Origin: a virus
DNA: 64,000 bases
Virus record (IMG/VR): IMGVR_UViG_3300036770_008028
Location: 62,001 to 126,000 of that record
Reading direction: 5' to 3' (one strand)
Shown: one piece after another, positions 13,101 through 20,796 of the stretch
Numbering within the stretch: position 1 is the stretch's first letter
Layout: every line of letters starts with the position of its first letter
Notes under the pieces: generated by a model
Told to the model about the DNA's origin: nothing
What the model saw: only the letters and a program-made list of their open reading frames with translations
Database searches by the model: none
Position numbers and translations under genes: made by a program

Positions 13101-16100
13101 ACGATGCCGCAGCAATTCCGTTGAGCAAACTCGCAGTGTTACCAGCATCCGATGCCGGCGGTATCGCCTTGTTTGATGATCTCGATTTTGAAACTTATGC
13201 AAGCCAGCAGATTATCCAGAGTCCGGTACCTCAGGCCTATGCGCACTTTGGTGCCGCAGTGTTCATCAGCGATAGCGTGGTTGATCTGGTTGTGGGTGCA
13301 CCGCAGGCCACGGCCTTCAACCCCACTACTTTTGACAATGGTACCACGATATTTGATGCTGCCAGCACCAACTTCTTGGATCCGGTGTCCGAGAGTGGTG
13401 CTGTCTATACGTTTGAGCTGCTGCCCGCAGCCAATGCATCTGTGACCAACCCTGCACAGTGGATATTCGGTCAGCAGTTGTACGATCCGTTGGTAGGCCC
13501 GTTGGACCAGTTTGGTACCGCAGTAGATTACACCACTGGTGTGCTCCTGGTAGGTGCACCAGGAGAGGATGCCGGGGACAGCAATGCCAACTACGGTACA
13601 ATAATAGAATTTAACAATCCTGACCGTCAACCGGCTTGGTCGATCAAGAGACTGCAACAGCCGGTGGTCGATATCGATCTCATGAACACAGTGTTCATGT
13701 ATGATCTCAACACTTCTGGTACCAAACAATATTTTGATTTCTTTGATCCTTTGCAGGGCAAGATCCTGGGCGCAGTACGGCAGAATCTTGATTACATCGG
13801 CGCAGTGGATCCAGCAGCCTACAACGTGGGCGCATTGAACAACTATGGCAATCGATGGGGACAGGATCGTGTGGGTCAAGTCTGGTGGGACACTAACCGT
13901 GCCAGATTCATCGATCCCAATCAAGACGACATAACCTATGCCAGCCGCAGATGGGGACAGCTTTTCCCAGGATCCAGCGTAGAAATATACCAATGGGTCA
14001 GCAGTTCGGTACCTCCTGCACAGTACACAGGCCCAGGAATACCCAAGTACACCGACAGTTATGTGATCACGTCCAACATCAATGAACAAGGTGTATTTGG
14101 AACCACATACTTCTTCTGGGTCAGTGGTATCCGCACTGTGGATCGCACTGCCCGCAAGACCTTGAGCATCGATACGCTCGCACGCTACATCGAGAATCCT
14201 CGCAGCAGCGGTATCGCTTACATCGCTCCCATGAACTCTAGCACTGTGGCCATCTACAATGGTCTAGAATACATCTCTGCGCAAGACACAGTGATACATG
14301 TAGAATACGATCAAACCCCCAATGATGCTGTGGTGCACGTGGAATACCAGTTGGTGGCTCAGGATCGCGGCGACTCATTCTTGACCGACGGGTTGTATCG
14401 CAAACTGCAAGACAGTTTCTGCGGCGTAGATCTAGTGGGAAATCCTGTGCCAGATCCCAGACTGGCACCCAGCGAGCTCTATGGCGTACAGTTCCGTCCT
14501 CGCCAGAGCATGTTTGCCAACAGGTTCTTGGCCTTGGAAAACTATCTAGTAGAAGTCAATCGAGTGATGGCCCAGTACCCCTTGGCAGAAAGTCGCAAGT
14601 TTCCTTTGTTGCTGAGCGAGGATCCAGAGCCAACACCGGGATCTGGCGCATGGAACAAGCGTGTGGCCGACCTGGCAGAACTCAGTTACCAAGATTTGCA
14701 AGCAGTGCCGGTGGGATATCTCTATCTTGTTGGCAATGACAGTGATAACAATGGTCTATGGACCATATACGAAGTACAGTCTGGGACTGTACCCGGAAGC
14801 CGTGTATTGGGGCTGATACGGGTGCAAAGTTATGATACCAAACTTTACTGGAAGTACATCAACTGGTATCAGGCAGATTACAATCCTCTCACAGTGATCA
14901 CGGCCGAAGTCGAGAATTTTGCTGACCTAGCCACTCTCACCCTGCCTGCCGGAAGCACAGTCAAGGTACTGGATAACGCCGCGGGCAAATTTGAAATCTA
15001 TAGACTTGACGCAGATAATTGGGTGCGCGTGGCTCTGCAGGACGGAACCATGGAGATCCTGCCGCAGATATGGGACTACAGCCTGGGACGATTTGGGTTT
15101 GACGTAGAAGTGTTTGATGCACAATACTTCGATCAGGAGCCCGTGACAGAGACACGCAGGATCATCCAGAGCATCAATCAAGAAATATTCATCGACGATC
15201 TTGAAATCGAGCGTAACCGTCTCTTGATCCTGATGTTCAACTTCATCCTGAATGAACAGATCGCACCGATATGGTTGACCAAGACCAGCCTCATCGATGT
15301 GAATCACACTGTGCGACGCCTGGAACCATTCCAGATCTATCGACAAGACAATCAAGACTTTGTGCTGAATTACATACAAGAAGTCAAACCCTATCATACC
15401 CAGATCAGAGAATTCAATCTAATCTACAGTGGTGACGATGTATGGGATGGTACAGTCACAGATTTTGACGTGCCTGCCTATTACAACACCACAGAGCGTA
15501 TGTTTGTGAGTCCGGTGTTGGACGATACCGGAACACTGAGCACCACATCTAGCACACCCAGCACCAGTGCAATTTGGCAGACCTTGCCTTGGAGCCAGTG
15601 GTATCAGAATTATCTCTTGAGCATAGCGTCAGTCACAGTGATCGATGGAGGATCTGGTTACACTGTTCCGCCCGAAGTGATAGTGACCGGAGAAGCCGAG
15701 CGTCCAGCCATCATGCAAGCACGAATCAACACCGCGGGCGCAGTGGTCGGAATCGACGTGATCGATCCTGGCCTAGGATACCTGACCACTGCGCTGATTT
15801 CTTTTGATGGAGGCAACGGTACCGGAGCCCGAGCAGTGGCAGTGATGCAGAACCAATTGGTGCGTGATTTCGCTGTGACGATCAGGTATGATCGATATGA
15901 GTATCAGTCCACGATCCGCGAATGGCAACCCAACGAAAACTATGACAATGGCACACAGGTGCGCTATCTAGACCGTGTTTGGGCAGCCAGCAGCGATGAC
16001 AGCACCGGAGTACAGAGTGCTACATTTGATCCAGATCAGTGGACACTGGTCAATGCTGCCACACTGAGTGGTGCAGATCGCACCATGGGATTCTACGCAC

Positions 16101-18478
16101 CTGGACCAAACGAGCCCGGGCTAGATCTAGCCCAATTGATATCCGGAGTAGACTACCCGGGTGTGCAGGTATCGGCACCCACCTTCAGTCAGAACACAGG
16201 CTTTGATGTGGGCAATTTTGACATCAACCCGTTTGACAACATCTCCATTGGGCCAGAAGGTCGTCCCACTTATGACCCTGCGATCTTGGATGCGATCTAT
16301 GAGAGCGAATTCACTGATCCTTATCTAGGCACCTTGCCGGCACCGGCCTACGCCGGCGATCCTCCCAACGGCGGCCCAAATCCCATCGTGGTAAGCGGTG
16401 GTGCCTTTGTCGACACTTATTCGAGCCATGCGCCAGAAGAACTGGTTCCGGGCGCTATATTTGATACCTTGGACTTCCGCGTGTTCACTACGCCGGGTTC
16501 GGATTGGACCCAAGACGGTCACGGGTACGATCAAGTAGATATCATCTACACCTACGATACAGAAAACAATACCTACAGTTGGGCTGATCTGGTAGATTAT
16601 CCTGTGGTCATTGGTGTGTGGAACGGCACACAAGGTCTGCAGTTAGATCTCGGAGCGGACTACACTGTGGATTGGGTGGCACAGACAGTGACCGTGACTT
16701 CGGGTGCGCTCAACGGCGATTTGATCTTGATCGCTGCTTATAATCTTGGTGGTGGCAATCAGATTTTCCGTAACAGTTACACCGGAACAGATCTTAGCAA
16801 CAACACCCTGGTCATACCGGTGCAAGACATGCTGATAGAAGAATTGGTAATCTTCGTCAATGGTTCTCCTGTTTCTGGATTTTCGTCAGCACCTTATCAG
16901 ACTTTTGAAACTGTCATAACTTTCTCATCATCCTATGGCGCCGCCGACGCTATCACTGTGATAGCCTTGGGTTCCGTAGACGATAGTTTGCCGTATTCGT
17001 GGAGCACTCCGGTCACTCAATACGCCGTGGCCACAGGTTCTTCTCTGGCATTTACCCTGACCAACAGCCTGCAGGGCACCAATCCGGCCAATCTCATAGT
17101 GTGCAAAAACGGCACACGAGCCCGGCCCGCCGAAGGTGTAGAGTATCTGTCGGATGGATCTAGTCTGCAATACTATCTACCAAATCGCGGCGGATATAAC
17201 CAGGGTCTGATCGCTGACAACGAAGTCAGTATCTATATCAACAACGAACCATTGATATTAGGGGTCCAGTTTTTTGTTGATCCTTTTGTATCAGGATCTG
17301 ATCGTACCATCACTCTGGCCGAGTTACCTCCAGTAGGCGCTGTGATCTTGATATCCGTGAATCACGCCGCTGATTATTATGTCAGCGGTGATACCTTGAT
17401 CTGGAGACCCACCAGTGGACTATTGCCTATCGCTGGCGATATCATCAGCATTACCTCATTCAATGATACCAGCCAGCAGGAACTGCTGACACAGGTGTTC
17501 CAAGGACCAACTACCACAGGAATCGTGGTCGGCCAAGGTTATGATACCACAGTCTACGACGAAGGCAATATCAGCGGAGATCCTGGAAGTTTTGATTACT
17601 CCGAAGGCTCGGCTATCCAGACCAATGCTTTTGATACCGGTCGCCCGATAGAAAATCCCAGTCGCCTTACTGTGACGCTGGATGGTCGCTTCCAGGTCGA
17701 AGGAGAAGATTTTATTGTCGATGGAACCGCTGTAGTGATATTGGGACCGATCATAAACGCAGCGCAGGTCGTGGCCATCACCAGTGTGACCCAGAGCATA
17801 CTGCCAGGTGAAATAGCATTCCGTATATTCCAGGATATGCGTGGTACACAGACCACTTATCGCATCACCGCTGCATCGACCACTGCGTTGACACAGATCC
17901 TCCGCCCACAAGATGATACTATCTACGTGGCAGATGCCAGCAGCCTCAGCGAACCCAATCTAGAACAAGGCCTGTTTGGTCTGATCACGATCAACGGAGA
18001 ACGCATCGCCTATCGTAACAGAGACACCACTAACAATACCTTGAGCGGATTAAGGCGTGGTACCGCAGGAACCGGTGCCGCTGAGCACGCCGCAGGAACC
18101 GCAGTTTATGACATTGGAATAGGTAATCTGTTACCAGAAGCATACCAAGATCGCACGGTGAAAGAGGATTTCTTAGCCGATGGTTCCGAGACTACGTTTA
18201 TTGCTTCGGGGGTTCCTGTGTCTTCACTCACGCTTGCGCAGGCACAGGAAGCGGTACAGGTATTTGTGGGAGGAATCTTGCAACTGGGTGGATACACTAT
18301 AACTGCCAATGATCCGTTGACCGTGGTGTTTGATCGTGCTCCAACCAATGGATATCAGGTGACTGTGCTGGTACAACAAGGATTGAGTTGGTACGAGCCC
18401 GGAATAGGTACTGCAAGCAATGGTATCGCCCTGCAAGAAACTGATACTGCTGCTGCTAGGTTTATCCGGGGTACTTGA
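4172..18478 (+). CDS. Giant 4768-residue virion protein with an FG-GAP propeller and chitin-binding-like modules
   Basis: This 14.3-kb gene directly follows gp6, the slot held by gp7 in T4. Its N-terminal part ('DLLPEIFRTETNRQFL', then 'SWDPFCDLDKFTNYSQYYW' near residue 117) resembles large baseplate or tail proteins of aquatic T4-like phages. Seven FG-GAP-like repeats ('..FG.s......lvGAP......G.vy.y') begin near residues 2272, 2336, 2390, 2578, 2760, 3023 and 3112, enough for one seven-bladed propeller with large insertions between blades. Three short WxxxxxYxxGxxVxYxxxxWxA modules (about 1864, 2836, 3918) resemble chitin-binding CBM5/12 folds. Many copies of a 'vyvDNviq..DYtyd....tvtFstaP..g..v.v' beta module and a TPYD triplet repeat (about residues 585-600) are also present. 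The C-terminal INGERIAYRN/LSGLRRGTAGT module (near 4607) is of a phage-fibre kind. Probable role: baseplate periphery and receptor or glycan contact. The exact role is inferred. Confidence 0.85.
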   Translation: MARRRTVDLLPEIFRTETNRQFLSATLDQLAQEPNLKRTQGYVGRRVGPGVNPADNYVAESTAARADYQLEPGVVFFRPETTTATDAITYPGMIDALALQGANTDRQDRLFQSQYYSWDPFCDLDKFTNYSQYYWLPEGPDSVDVSSAFYPTTDSWEVTRSGGAYQFSDEAGNNPVITLVRGGNYTFDVSQTGNPFWIQAAPGIAGTMPGTPNISSRNVLGVINNGEDLGTVTFNVPLKTAQNFFYGLTDIGTVDLITDIKFNEINNIYVSEFLQRYPDGIDGITNLNNRTVVFTNRIENAQDGGWQITTQFDPLLREQPPEIITNGLPGSFDTTLFDQTTDIATQAQRYSIWQIQYILDNDGQPFMRLGSIRPVPNLNKFSIAFGTEFSSTQWYKNAEGFFERIPLLTAVLDTLYYQDGTDPTIFGRIQLVDQSENNPINIDDIIGAKNYISPNGVVFTNGLKVQFRGLTEPARYQDLEYYVEGVGTGPGIDSRVGFIDGEAYFGAYHTVGTQKVTGATQSTEFFQQYIYDTVEESLLNIGAGTPAGAPLPPDGILNATVGNGIKLLPVSSFVTPETYTRSLSTPYDSTPYDATPYDDTLNAPIIPDYITINRASRDLNPWTRSNRWFHRDVIQATADYNNQIPIFDNDARGKRPIIEFRNNLKLFNFGTQAKIPVNIVDFQETDALSNINGQLGYGVDGYNFIDGSLVIFAADIDPDVRNRIYRVEFIDPDGTDASPRIINLETVFQGEALVNQTVVSLSGTTQQGLSYWFDGSNWIPTQQKTGVNQAPLFDVYDITGHSLSDQTVYPSSTFAGSRLFGYAVGGTQRSDEVLGFALQFLNINNVGDIVFENYFYTDTFLYVRNSVSQTEPISIGFVRQYVDRTSFSDLIGWQRAAAENRSRQVFRFIYDDTPLVLDIPVDETAVYAPLQVFQGTTFLDPDQYTYVISDNATVITITDPPETGTIIEVQVISNETSGVGFYQVPLNLENNPLNENSERFTLGTIRTHYQSIGQNLRDIRGDIDGPNNSRDLGNILPYGDNIVQHSSPLALSGVFLRRQQYEVISAIEFNSREYQKYKALLIDLAGKGDFVNNTPTQVLDTVMTEIALTRSDVSPFYWSDMVPFGQNYTETVYTFSAISTSTFDTRQTYDYTQSNFQGLNVYLNGRILTRGYDYETGIDSPTVTITVPLTVGDVISIREFAVTYGNFVPNTPTKMGLYGAYRPQKFLDETYVTPTEVIQGHDGSITVAFGDYRDDVLLEFETRIFNNIKITSSIPLTQDEIIPGQWRQTDYTLQEITNILAPDFLSWVGWNKLDYTAQTYVSDNGFTWNYSQSANKIDQQPLLGAWRGIYNYYYDTTTPNTTPWEMLGFSEKPNWWEDYYGPAPYTSGNLVLWEDLANGLVRDPDGEYVIPLFRRPDLLQVIPSGSEGALLPPIDVATGNYDATSFRRSWVFGDDGPVENVWRTSSAWPFAVMRLLALTKPAKFFSLFADRDRYVFDPNLDQYLWDGRYRLDAKQLTPLYGEAIDGQATSKASYINWIIDYNRQRGTNSTVSLTETLNNIGVRLCWRVGGFTDKRYLKLFTERSTPNSLNTSLLLPDESYQILLYKNQPFRQSVFSSVVVQSTDTGWQVYGYSTTRPYFNVLASRPNGNFTVITAGGQTVRVALDHSDDVVQVPYGYTFTSLTAVCDFLYSYGLLLEQQGFVFDTRENGYIMNWLQMAQEFLYWANQGWAPGSIINLNPGATRVSISQPFSVVDSLAELRPENLILNQNRQPLPSGNLVIERLENKFQVTSLTSDTINFLNLNFTAFEHLVIIDNVTVFADLIYEPVTGARQSRILVSGAISGDWNGTVDAPGFVLNEDNIQEWRPNQQYSKGEIVLFKNEYWSASEIIQPSQEFDYTLWVKSDYDQIQTGLLPNAANASDQLASAYSIYDAALDQEVDLFSFGLIGFRPREYMQALNLDDVSQVGLYQQFLGSKGTLRSAEIFSLADLGKEIAQYDIDEYWAIQRSQYGATANRNYIELQLNAALLKSDPSLVQVVQPQQVSQADQAILLQNIWKSSAPLNSTDIFPTTLVAARDASLPSAGYVNLEDVNFTTFDLDTLTDILSRIGSIEQLAVGSTIWVAKSNAYDWNVYRAERVPGNIITVSDNLDGLALVEFNRQHGLNTGNQLVIRFFDEEIDGAYRVRGVPSLTSLLIDYQFVGAQTTATGQGLGFTLQTARVAQASDIVGLSYSKLLVPGSLTWVDDIGIGRWAVIEKTNPFTPADQVDPELPVENSRFGASLTQGFQNLAAMVGAPGYAGDDSALSGAKGAVYTYVKIDTGRYAQNIILLLETEEAQGFGNAMDMGDQTWAVIGASASWSGRGYAVIIFNPPTSNAFTQHQILLRDTDVQAGDEFGYSVTISQNERWLYVGAPGNNRVFAYGRVDVQEQSVRYVTDGETGAFNYNNSITVADGSQLVVVLNNVVQILNTDFTIESGNVVFPAPPLTGLPLIITRRTTLTPVGDGIEDTYDLSELYSADNIYSFAVYLDNVIQRPYQDYTFDSNTKELVFADPPANTSQISIRATTWWRPVAALTDAGVVNGARFGNSVSTTTDGRQVLIGAPFQGQADTVSVAAGSFSIGLDYQIETVGTTDFTLIGAASNTVGLVFTATGTGTGNGTAVRYQRQGCTYVFDRSVERFQITNASQTTYTTVESLTNPGAPINVKLNGSFLTNSTGNPSGGFSITGANTVDISVDLAVGDILEIETNQFTLLQVIEDSAPFESARYGTVVDQCINDCSLYVAAPYDGSVLPEAGHVQFLQNQSRVYGTTTSRRANATLTPGEYLRVNNTYLAVSTPATWSSLSAYAAGTFVLDGTDLFRAVIAVPVGTAITDLDHWLPTNWAAVLSQDINDSGIPNVSASLTDSDVEFEGDGDTTEFSVGTAYSAADSYTTLVYVDNVIQASPGDYVYDNNDETVTFSTAPNRGSTVRVIASRLIISVINDAAAIPLSKLAVLPASDAGGIALFDDLDFETYASQQIIQSPVPQAYAHFGAAVFISDSVVDLVVGAPQATAFNPTTFDNGTTIFDAASTNFLDPVSESGAVYTFELLPAANASVTNPAQWIFGQQLYDPLVGPLDQFGTAVDYTTGVLLVGAPGEDAGDSNANYGTIIEFNNPDRQPAWSIKRLQQPVVDIDLMNTVFMYDLNTSGTKQYFDFFDPLQGKILGAVRQNLDYIGAVDPAAYNVGALNNYGNRWGQDRVGQVWWDTNRARFIDPNQDDITYASRRWGQLFPGSSVEIYQWVSSSVPPAQYTGPGIPKYTDSYVITSNINEQGVFGTTYFFWVSGIRTVDRTARKTLSIDTLARYIENPRSSGIAYIAPMNSSTVAIYNGLEYISAQDTVIHVEYDQTPNDAVVHVEYQLVAQDRGDSFLTDGLYRKLQDSFCGVDLVGNPVPDPRLAPSELYGVQFRPRQSMFANRFLALENYLVEVNRVMAQYPLAESRKFPLLLSEDPEPTPGSGAWNKRVADLAELSYQDLQAVPVGYLYLVGNDSDNNGLWTIYEVQSGTVPGSRVLGLIRVQSYDTKLYWKYINWYQADYNPLTVITAEVENFADLATLTLPAGSTVKVLDNAAGKFEIYRLDADNWVRVALQDGTMEILPQIWDYSLGRFGFDVEVFDAQYFDQEPVTETRRIIQSINQEIFIDDLEIERNRLLILMFNFILNEQIAPIWLTKTSLIDVNHTVRRLEPFQIYRQDNQDFVLNYIQEVKPYHTQIREFNLIYSGDDVWDGTVTDFDVPAYYNTTERMFVSPVLDDTGTLSTTSSTPSTSAIWQTLPWSQWYQNYLLSIASVTVIDGGSGYTVPPEVIVTGEAERPAIMQARINTAGAVVGIDVIDPGLGYLTTALISFDGGNGTGARAVAVMQNQLVRDFAVTIRYDRYEYQSTIREWQPNENYDNGTQVRYLDRVWAASSDDSTGVQSATFDPDQWTLVNAATLSGADRTMGFYAPGPNEPGLDLAQLISGVDYPGVQVSAPTFSQNTGFDVGNFDINPFDNISIGPEGRPTYDPAILDAIYESEFTDPYLGTLPAPAYAGDPPNGGPNPIVVSGGAFVDTYSSHAPEELVPGAIFDTLDFRVFTTPGSDWTQDGHGYDQVDIIYTYDTENNTYSWADLVDYPVVIGVWNGTQGLQLDLGADYTVDWVAQTVTVTSGALNGDLILIAAYNLGGGNQIFRNSYTGTDLSNNTLVIPVQDMLIEELVIFVNGSPVSGFSSAPYQTFETVITFSSSYGAADAITVIALGSVDDSLPYSWSTPVTQYAVATGSSLAFTLTNSLQGTNPANLIVCKNGTRARPAEGVEYLSDGSSLQYYLPNRGGYNQGLIADNEVSIYINNEPLILGVQFFVDPFVSGSDRTITLAELPPVGAVILISVNHAADYYVSGDTLIWRPTSGLLPIAGDIISITSFNDTSQQELLTQVFQGPTTTGIVVGQGYDTTVYDEGNISGDPGSFDYSEGSAIQTNAFDTGRPIENPSRLTVTLDGRFQVEGEDFIVDGTAVVILGPIINAAQVVAITSVTQSILPGEIAFRIFQDMRGTQTTYRITAASTTALTQILRPQDDTIYVADASSLSEPNLEQGLFGLITINGERIAYRNRDTTNNTLSGLRRGTAGTGAAEHAAGTAVYDIGIGNLLPEAYQDRTVKEDFLADGSETTFIASGVPVSSLTLAQAQEAVQVFVGGILQLGGYTITANDPLTVVFDRAPTNGYQVTVLVQQGLSWYEPGIGTASNGIALQETDTAAARFIRGT

Positions 18479-18495
18479 TCAAGGTAAATAAAGCC

Positions 18496-18654
18496 ATGGA
18501 AGATAAAAATAATCAACCCGATAAAGATGCGTACACAGGTCAGATTGTGAAACCGGCAACTCGGGCCAACGAAAGCGCAGGATTGAACATCGACGAGCAC
18601 CTAAAGATCTTTGATCCGGAGTCTAAACAAGTATGGTTGGAGAAAAGAGCATGA
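18496..18654 (+). CDS. Small 52-residue protein with a KIFDPxSKxV motif
   Basis: ATG 18496 to TGA 18652-18654, 17 nt after the giant gene. The protein is acidic and basic with no membrane segment. Its last 17 residues, 'LKIFDPESKQVWLEKRA', repeat the pattern at the start of the next protein ('IKIFDPNSKEVLVEKSNA'), and the DNA of both copies shares the identical stretch aagatctttgatcc. The TGA overlaps the ATG of the next gene (ATGA), indicating coupled translation. It may be a short virion or assembly protein, or the N-terminal fragment of a duplicated copy of its neighbour. Function is unknown. Confidence 0.6.
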   Translation: MEDKNNQPDKDAYTGQIVKPATRANESAGLNIDEHLKIFDPESKQVWLEKRA

Positions 18655-19256
18655 TGAGTCTGGGTCCTGTGATGGTCGAAGGTCGTATCAAGATCTTTGA
18701 TCCCAACAGCAAAGAAGTTTTGGTAGAAAAGTCCAATGCTATCCATTATGAAAACATGAGCATCGCACTGGCACAAAGTCTAGCAAACAAAAACATAGGC
18801 TACATCTATGCCATGGCTTTTGGCAACGGTGGTTCCAGCGTGGATCCCACCGGAGTGATCACTTATCTCCCACCCAATGTCACGGGACAAAATGCTGATC
18901 TTTACAATCAGACCTACATCAAAGTGGTAGATGGTAATTCGGCTGCCAACACTGATCCCACACGCAACAATCTCACAGTGCTGCACACTGCAGGCAAGGT
19001 CTACACCGACATACTCGTGACATGTTTGCTGGACTACGGCGAACCGGCCGGGCAGCAGGCCTTTGATAACAGTACCAATTTCAACGGCGAATTTGTTTTT
19101 GATGAACTGGGACTGAAATCATGGGAAGGTGCTTCCGACGATTTGTTGCTGATTACCCATGTGATATTCCACCCGGTGCAGAAAAGCCTAAACAGGCAGA
19201 TACAGATTGACTACACTGTGAGGATCCAGACGCTGACTAACCTCAGCACGACATAA
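18651..19256 (+). CDS. Conserved phage structural protein
   Basis: A 201-residue protein. I choose ATG 18651 over the in-frame ATG at 18633 because GGAG lies 8 nt before it and the codon overlaps the previous stop. The N-terminus reads 'GRIKIFDPNSKEVLVEKSNA' then 'IHYENMSIALAQSLANK', a pattern I associate with virion genes that lie between baseplate and fibre genes in T4-like phages of aquatic hosts. The rest is beta-rich, with no enzyme motif. Its position between the giant virion gene and a tail-fibre gene supports a structural, probably appendage-related, role. The specific role is not known to me. Confidence 0.7.
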   Translation: MMSLGPVMVEGRIKIFDPNSKEVLVEKSNAIHYENMSIALAQSLANKNIGYIYAMAFGNGGSSVDPTGVITYLPPNVTGQNADLYNQTYIKVVDGNSAANTDPTRNNLTVLHTAGKVYTDILVTCLLDYGEPAGQQAFDNSTNFNGEFVFDELGLKSWEGASDDLLLITHVIFHPVQKSLNRQIQIDYTVRIQTLTNLSTT

Positions 19257-19259
19257 ATA
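19252..19259 (+). promoter_or_regulatory. CATAAATA, late promoter candidate (distal copy)
   Basis: The first of two CATAAATA octamers before the fibre gene at 19309. It overlaps the last codons of the preceding gene, 50 nt upstream of the ATG. Confidence 0.4.
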
Positions 19260-19276
19260 TGTATAGATTATTTGCC

Positions 19277-19284
19277 CATAAATA
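19277..19284 (+). promoter_or_regulatory. CATAAATA, late promoter candidate (proximal copy)
   Basis: The second CATAAATA, 24 nt before ATG 19309. A start about 7 nt downstream leaves a leader of roughly 18 nt containing GGAG 8 nt before the ATG, the geometry expected of a T4-type late promoter. Confidence 0.55.
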
Positions 19285-19308
19285 CCTACAGGATACGGAG
19301 TAACTGAC

Positions 19309-20751
19309 ATGGCATATACCATAAATCTAACAGATGGCACCATATTTGCTACCATAGCAGACGGTACTATCAATACCAGTTCCAGCATGATACTGGTTGG
19401 CAAGAACTACGCGGGCTACGGAGAATTTCTAGACGAAAACTTCATTCACTTGCTAGAAAGTGGTTCTAACACAACCCCCCCTGGCGCACCACTGGTGGGC
19501 CAACTGTGGTGGGACAAGACCAATTCGGTAATGAAAGTGTACAACGGAACCACATTCAAAGTGATTTCTGCTGCCACTGCCAGCGCATCGCAGCCTACTT
19601 CCAACGTGGCCGGTGATCTATGGTTTGACACTGTGAATGGCCAGTTGAAAGTGTACAACGGCACCTCATTCATACTAGTGGGTCCTGCCAGCACATCGGG
19701 CCAGGGCACATCGGGCGCCATCGTTACCACAGTGGTAGATACGCTGTCCGTACAGCACGTGATCGTGCAATTGTTTGTGAACAATGTGATCGTTGGCATC
19801 GTATCCAAAGACGCTACATTCACTCCTAGCCCTGCGATTTCGGGTTTTGGCACCATTGGTCCTGGCATCCAACTCAGCACCACGGTCAGCAACGCTCTGT
19901 TCCGTGGCACAGTGACCAATGCACAGACCCTGGACGGATTCAATCCTGCAGATTTCTTGAGCGCGATCGCCAATGACACTACCTCCGGCACACTGGGAAT
20001 CCTCAATGACACCGGACTCACAGTGGGTGCCGATCAGGATGCCAAGATATCCGTGACCACAGCCACATCGGCCGTGAATATCCAGAATCAAACCCAAGAT
20101 GCCAACATCAACATCATCGTGAATGACGGCGGAACGCCGACCACTGTGATGAGCGTGAATGGAGCCACTGCACAAGTATCATTCCCCACCACAGTGGCCA
20201 TCACTGGCAACATATCTATCGGTAATCTCACGGCCACAGGTACTGTGGCCGGTAACATTGTCAGTGCCGGCAGCATAACCAAGACCGGATCCAATGCAGT
20301 AGGCAACATCGGTTCGGCCAGCAACTATTTCAACCAGGTATTCGCTACAGCCACCACGGCTCTGTATGCCGACGTGGCTGAGCGTTTCGCAGCTGATGAA
20401 ATTATGCTGCCTGGCACAGTGGTTGAGTTGGGCGGTTCTGCTGAAATCACTACGGCCAGCGGTGAACTCAGTGAAAATGTATTTGGTGTGATAAGTACTA
20501 GAGCAGCCTATCTCATGAATGGCGGAGCTGGTACAGACGAAACACATCCCCCGGTCGCAATGACTGGACGAGTACCGGTCCGAGTGGTAGGTACGGTTCG
20601 CAAAGGCGATCGATTGGTGTCAGCAGGCAATGGTCTAGCTCGAGCAGCCAATCCAGGAGAAGCCACTTGGAACAACACCATTGGTCGAGCCTTGGAAGAC
20701 AGGATCGGCAGCGACGAAGGCACAGTTGAAGCCATCGTTACGATTAAGTAA
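19309..20751 (+). CDS. Tail-fibre-like virion protein
   Basis: A 480-residue protein. Near the N-terminus a repeated module occurs twice, 'GQLWWDKTNSVMKVYNGTTF' (about residues 62-81) and 'GDLWFDTVNGQLKVYNGTSF' (about 102-121), a pattern common in phage fibre and whisker proteins. The middle is Thr/Ser/Gly-rich beta sequence. The C-terminal domain starts with 'ALYADVAERFAADEIMLPGT' (about residue 351), shared by many fibre proteins of T4-like phages and similar in style to the last part of chaperone-type fibre tips, though no S74 catalytic dyad was identified. ATG 19309 has GGAG 8 nt upstream and two late-type promoter motifs. Likely a receptor-contacting appendage. Confidence 0.75.
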   Translation: MAYTINLTDGTIFATIADGTINTSSSMILVGKNYAGYGEFLDENFIHLLESGSNTTPPGAPLVGQLWWDKTNSVMKVYNGTTFKVISAATASASQPTSNVAGDLWFDTVNGQLKVYNGTSFILVGPASTSGQGTSGAIVTTVVDTLSVQHVIVQLFVNNVIVGIVSKDATFTPSPAISGFGTIGPGIQLSTTVSNALFRGTVTNAQTLDGFNPADFLSAIANDTTSGTLGILNDTGLTVGADQDAKISVTTATSAVNIQNQTQDANINIIVNDGGTPTTVMSVNGATAQVSFPTTVAITGNISIGNLTATGTVAGNIVSAGSITKTGSNAVGNIGSASNYFNQVFATATTALYADVAERFAADEIMLPGTVVELGGSAEITTASGELSENVFGVISTRAAYLMNGGAGTDETHPPVAMTGRVPVRVVGTVRKGDRLVSAGNGLARAANPGEATWNNTIGRALEDRIGSDEGTVEAIVTIK

Positions 20752-20796
20752 AAAAGGATTTAGTTGCCCAGCTATCATATTAAAAAAATGACGCCT

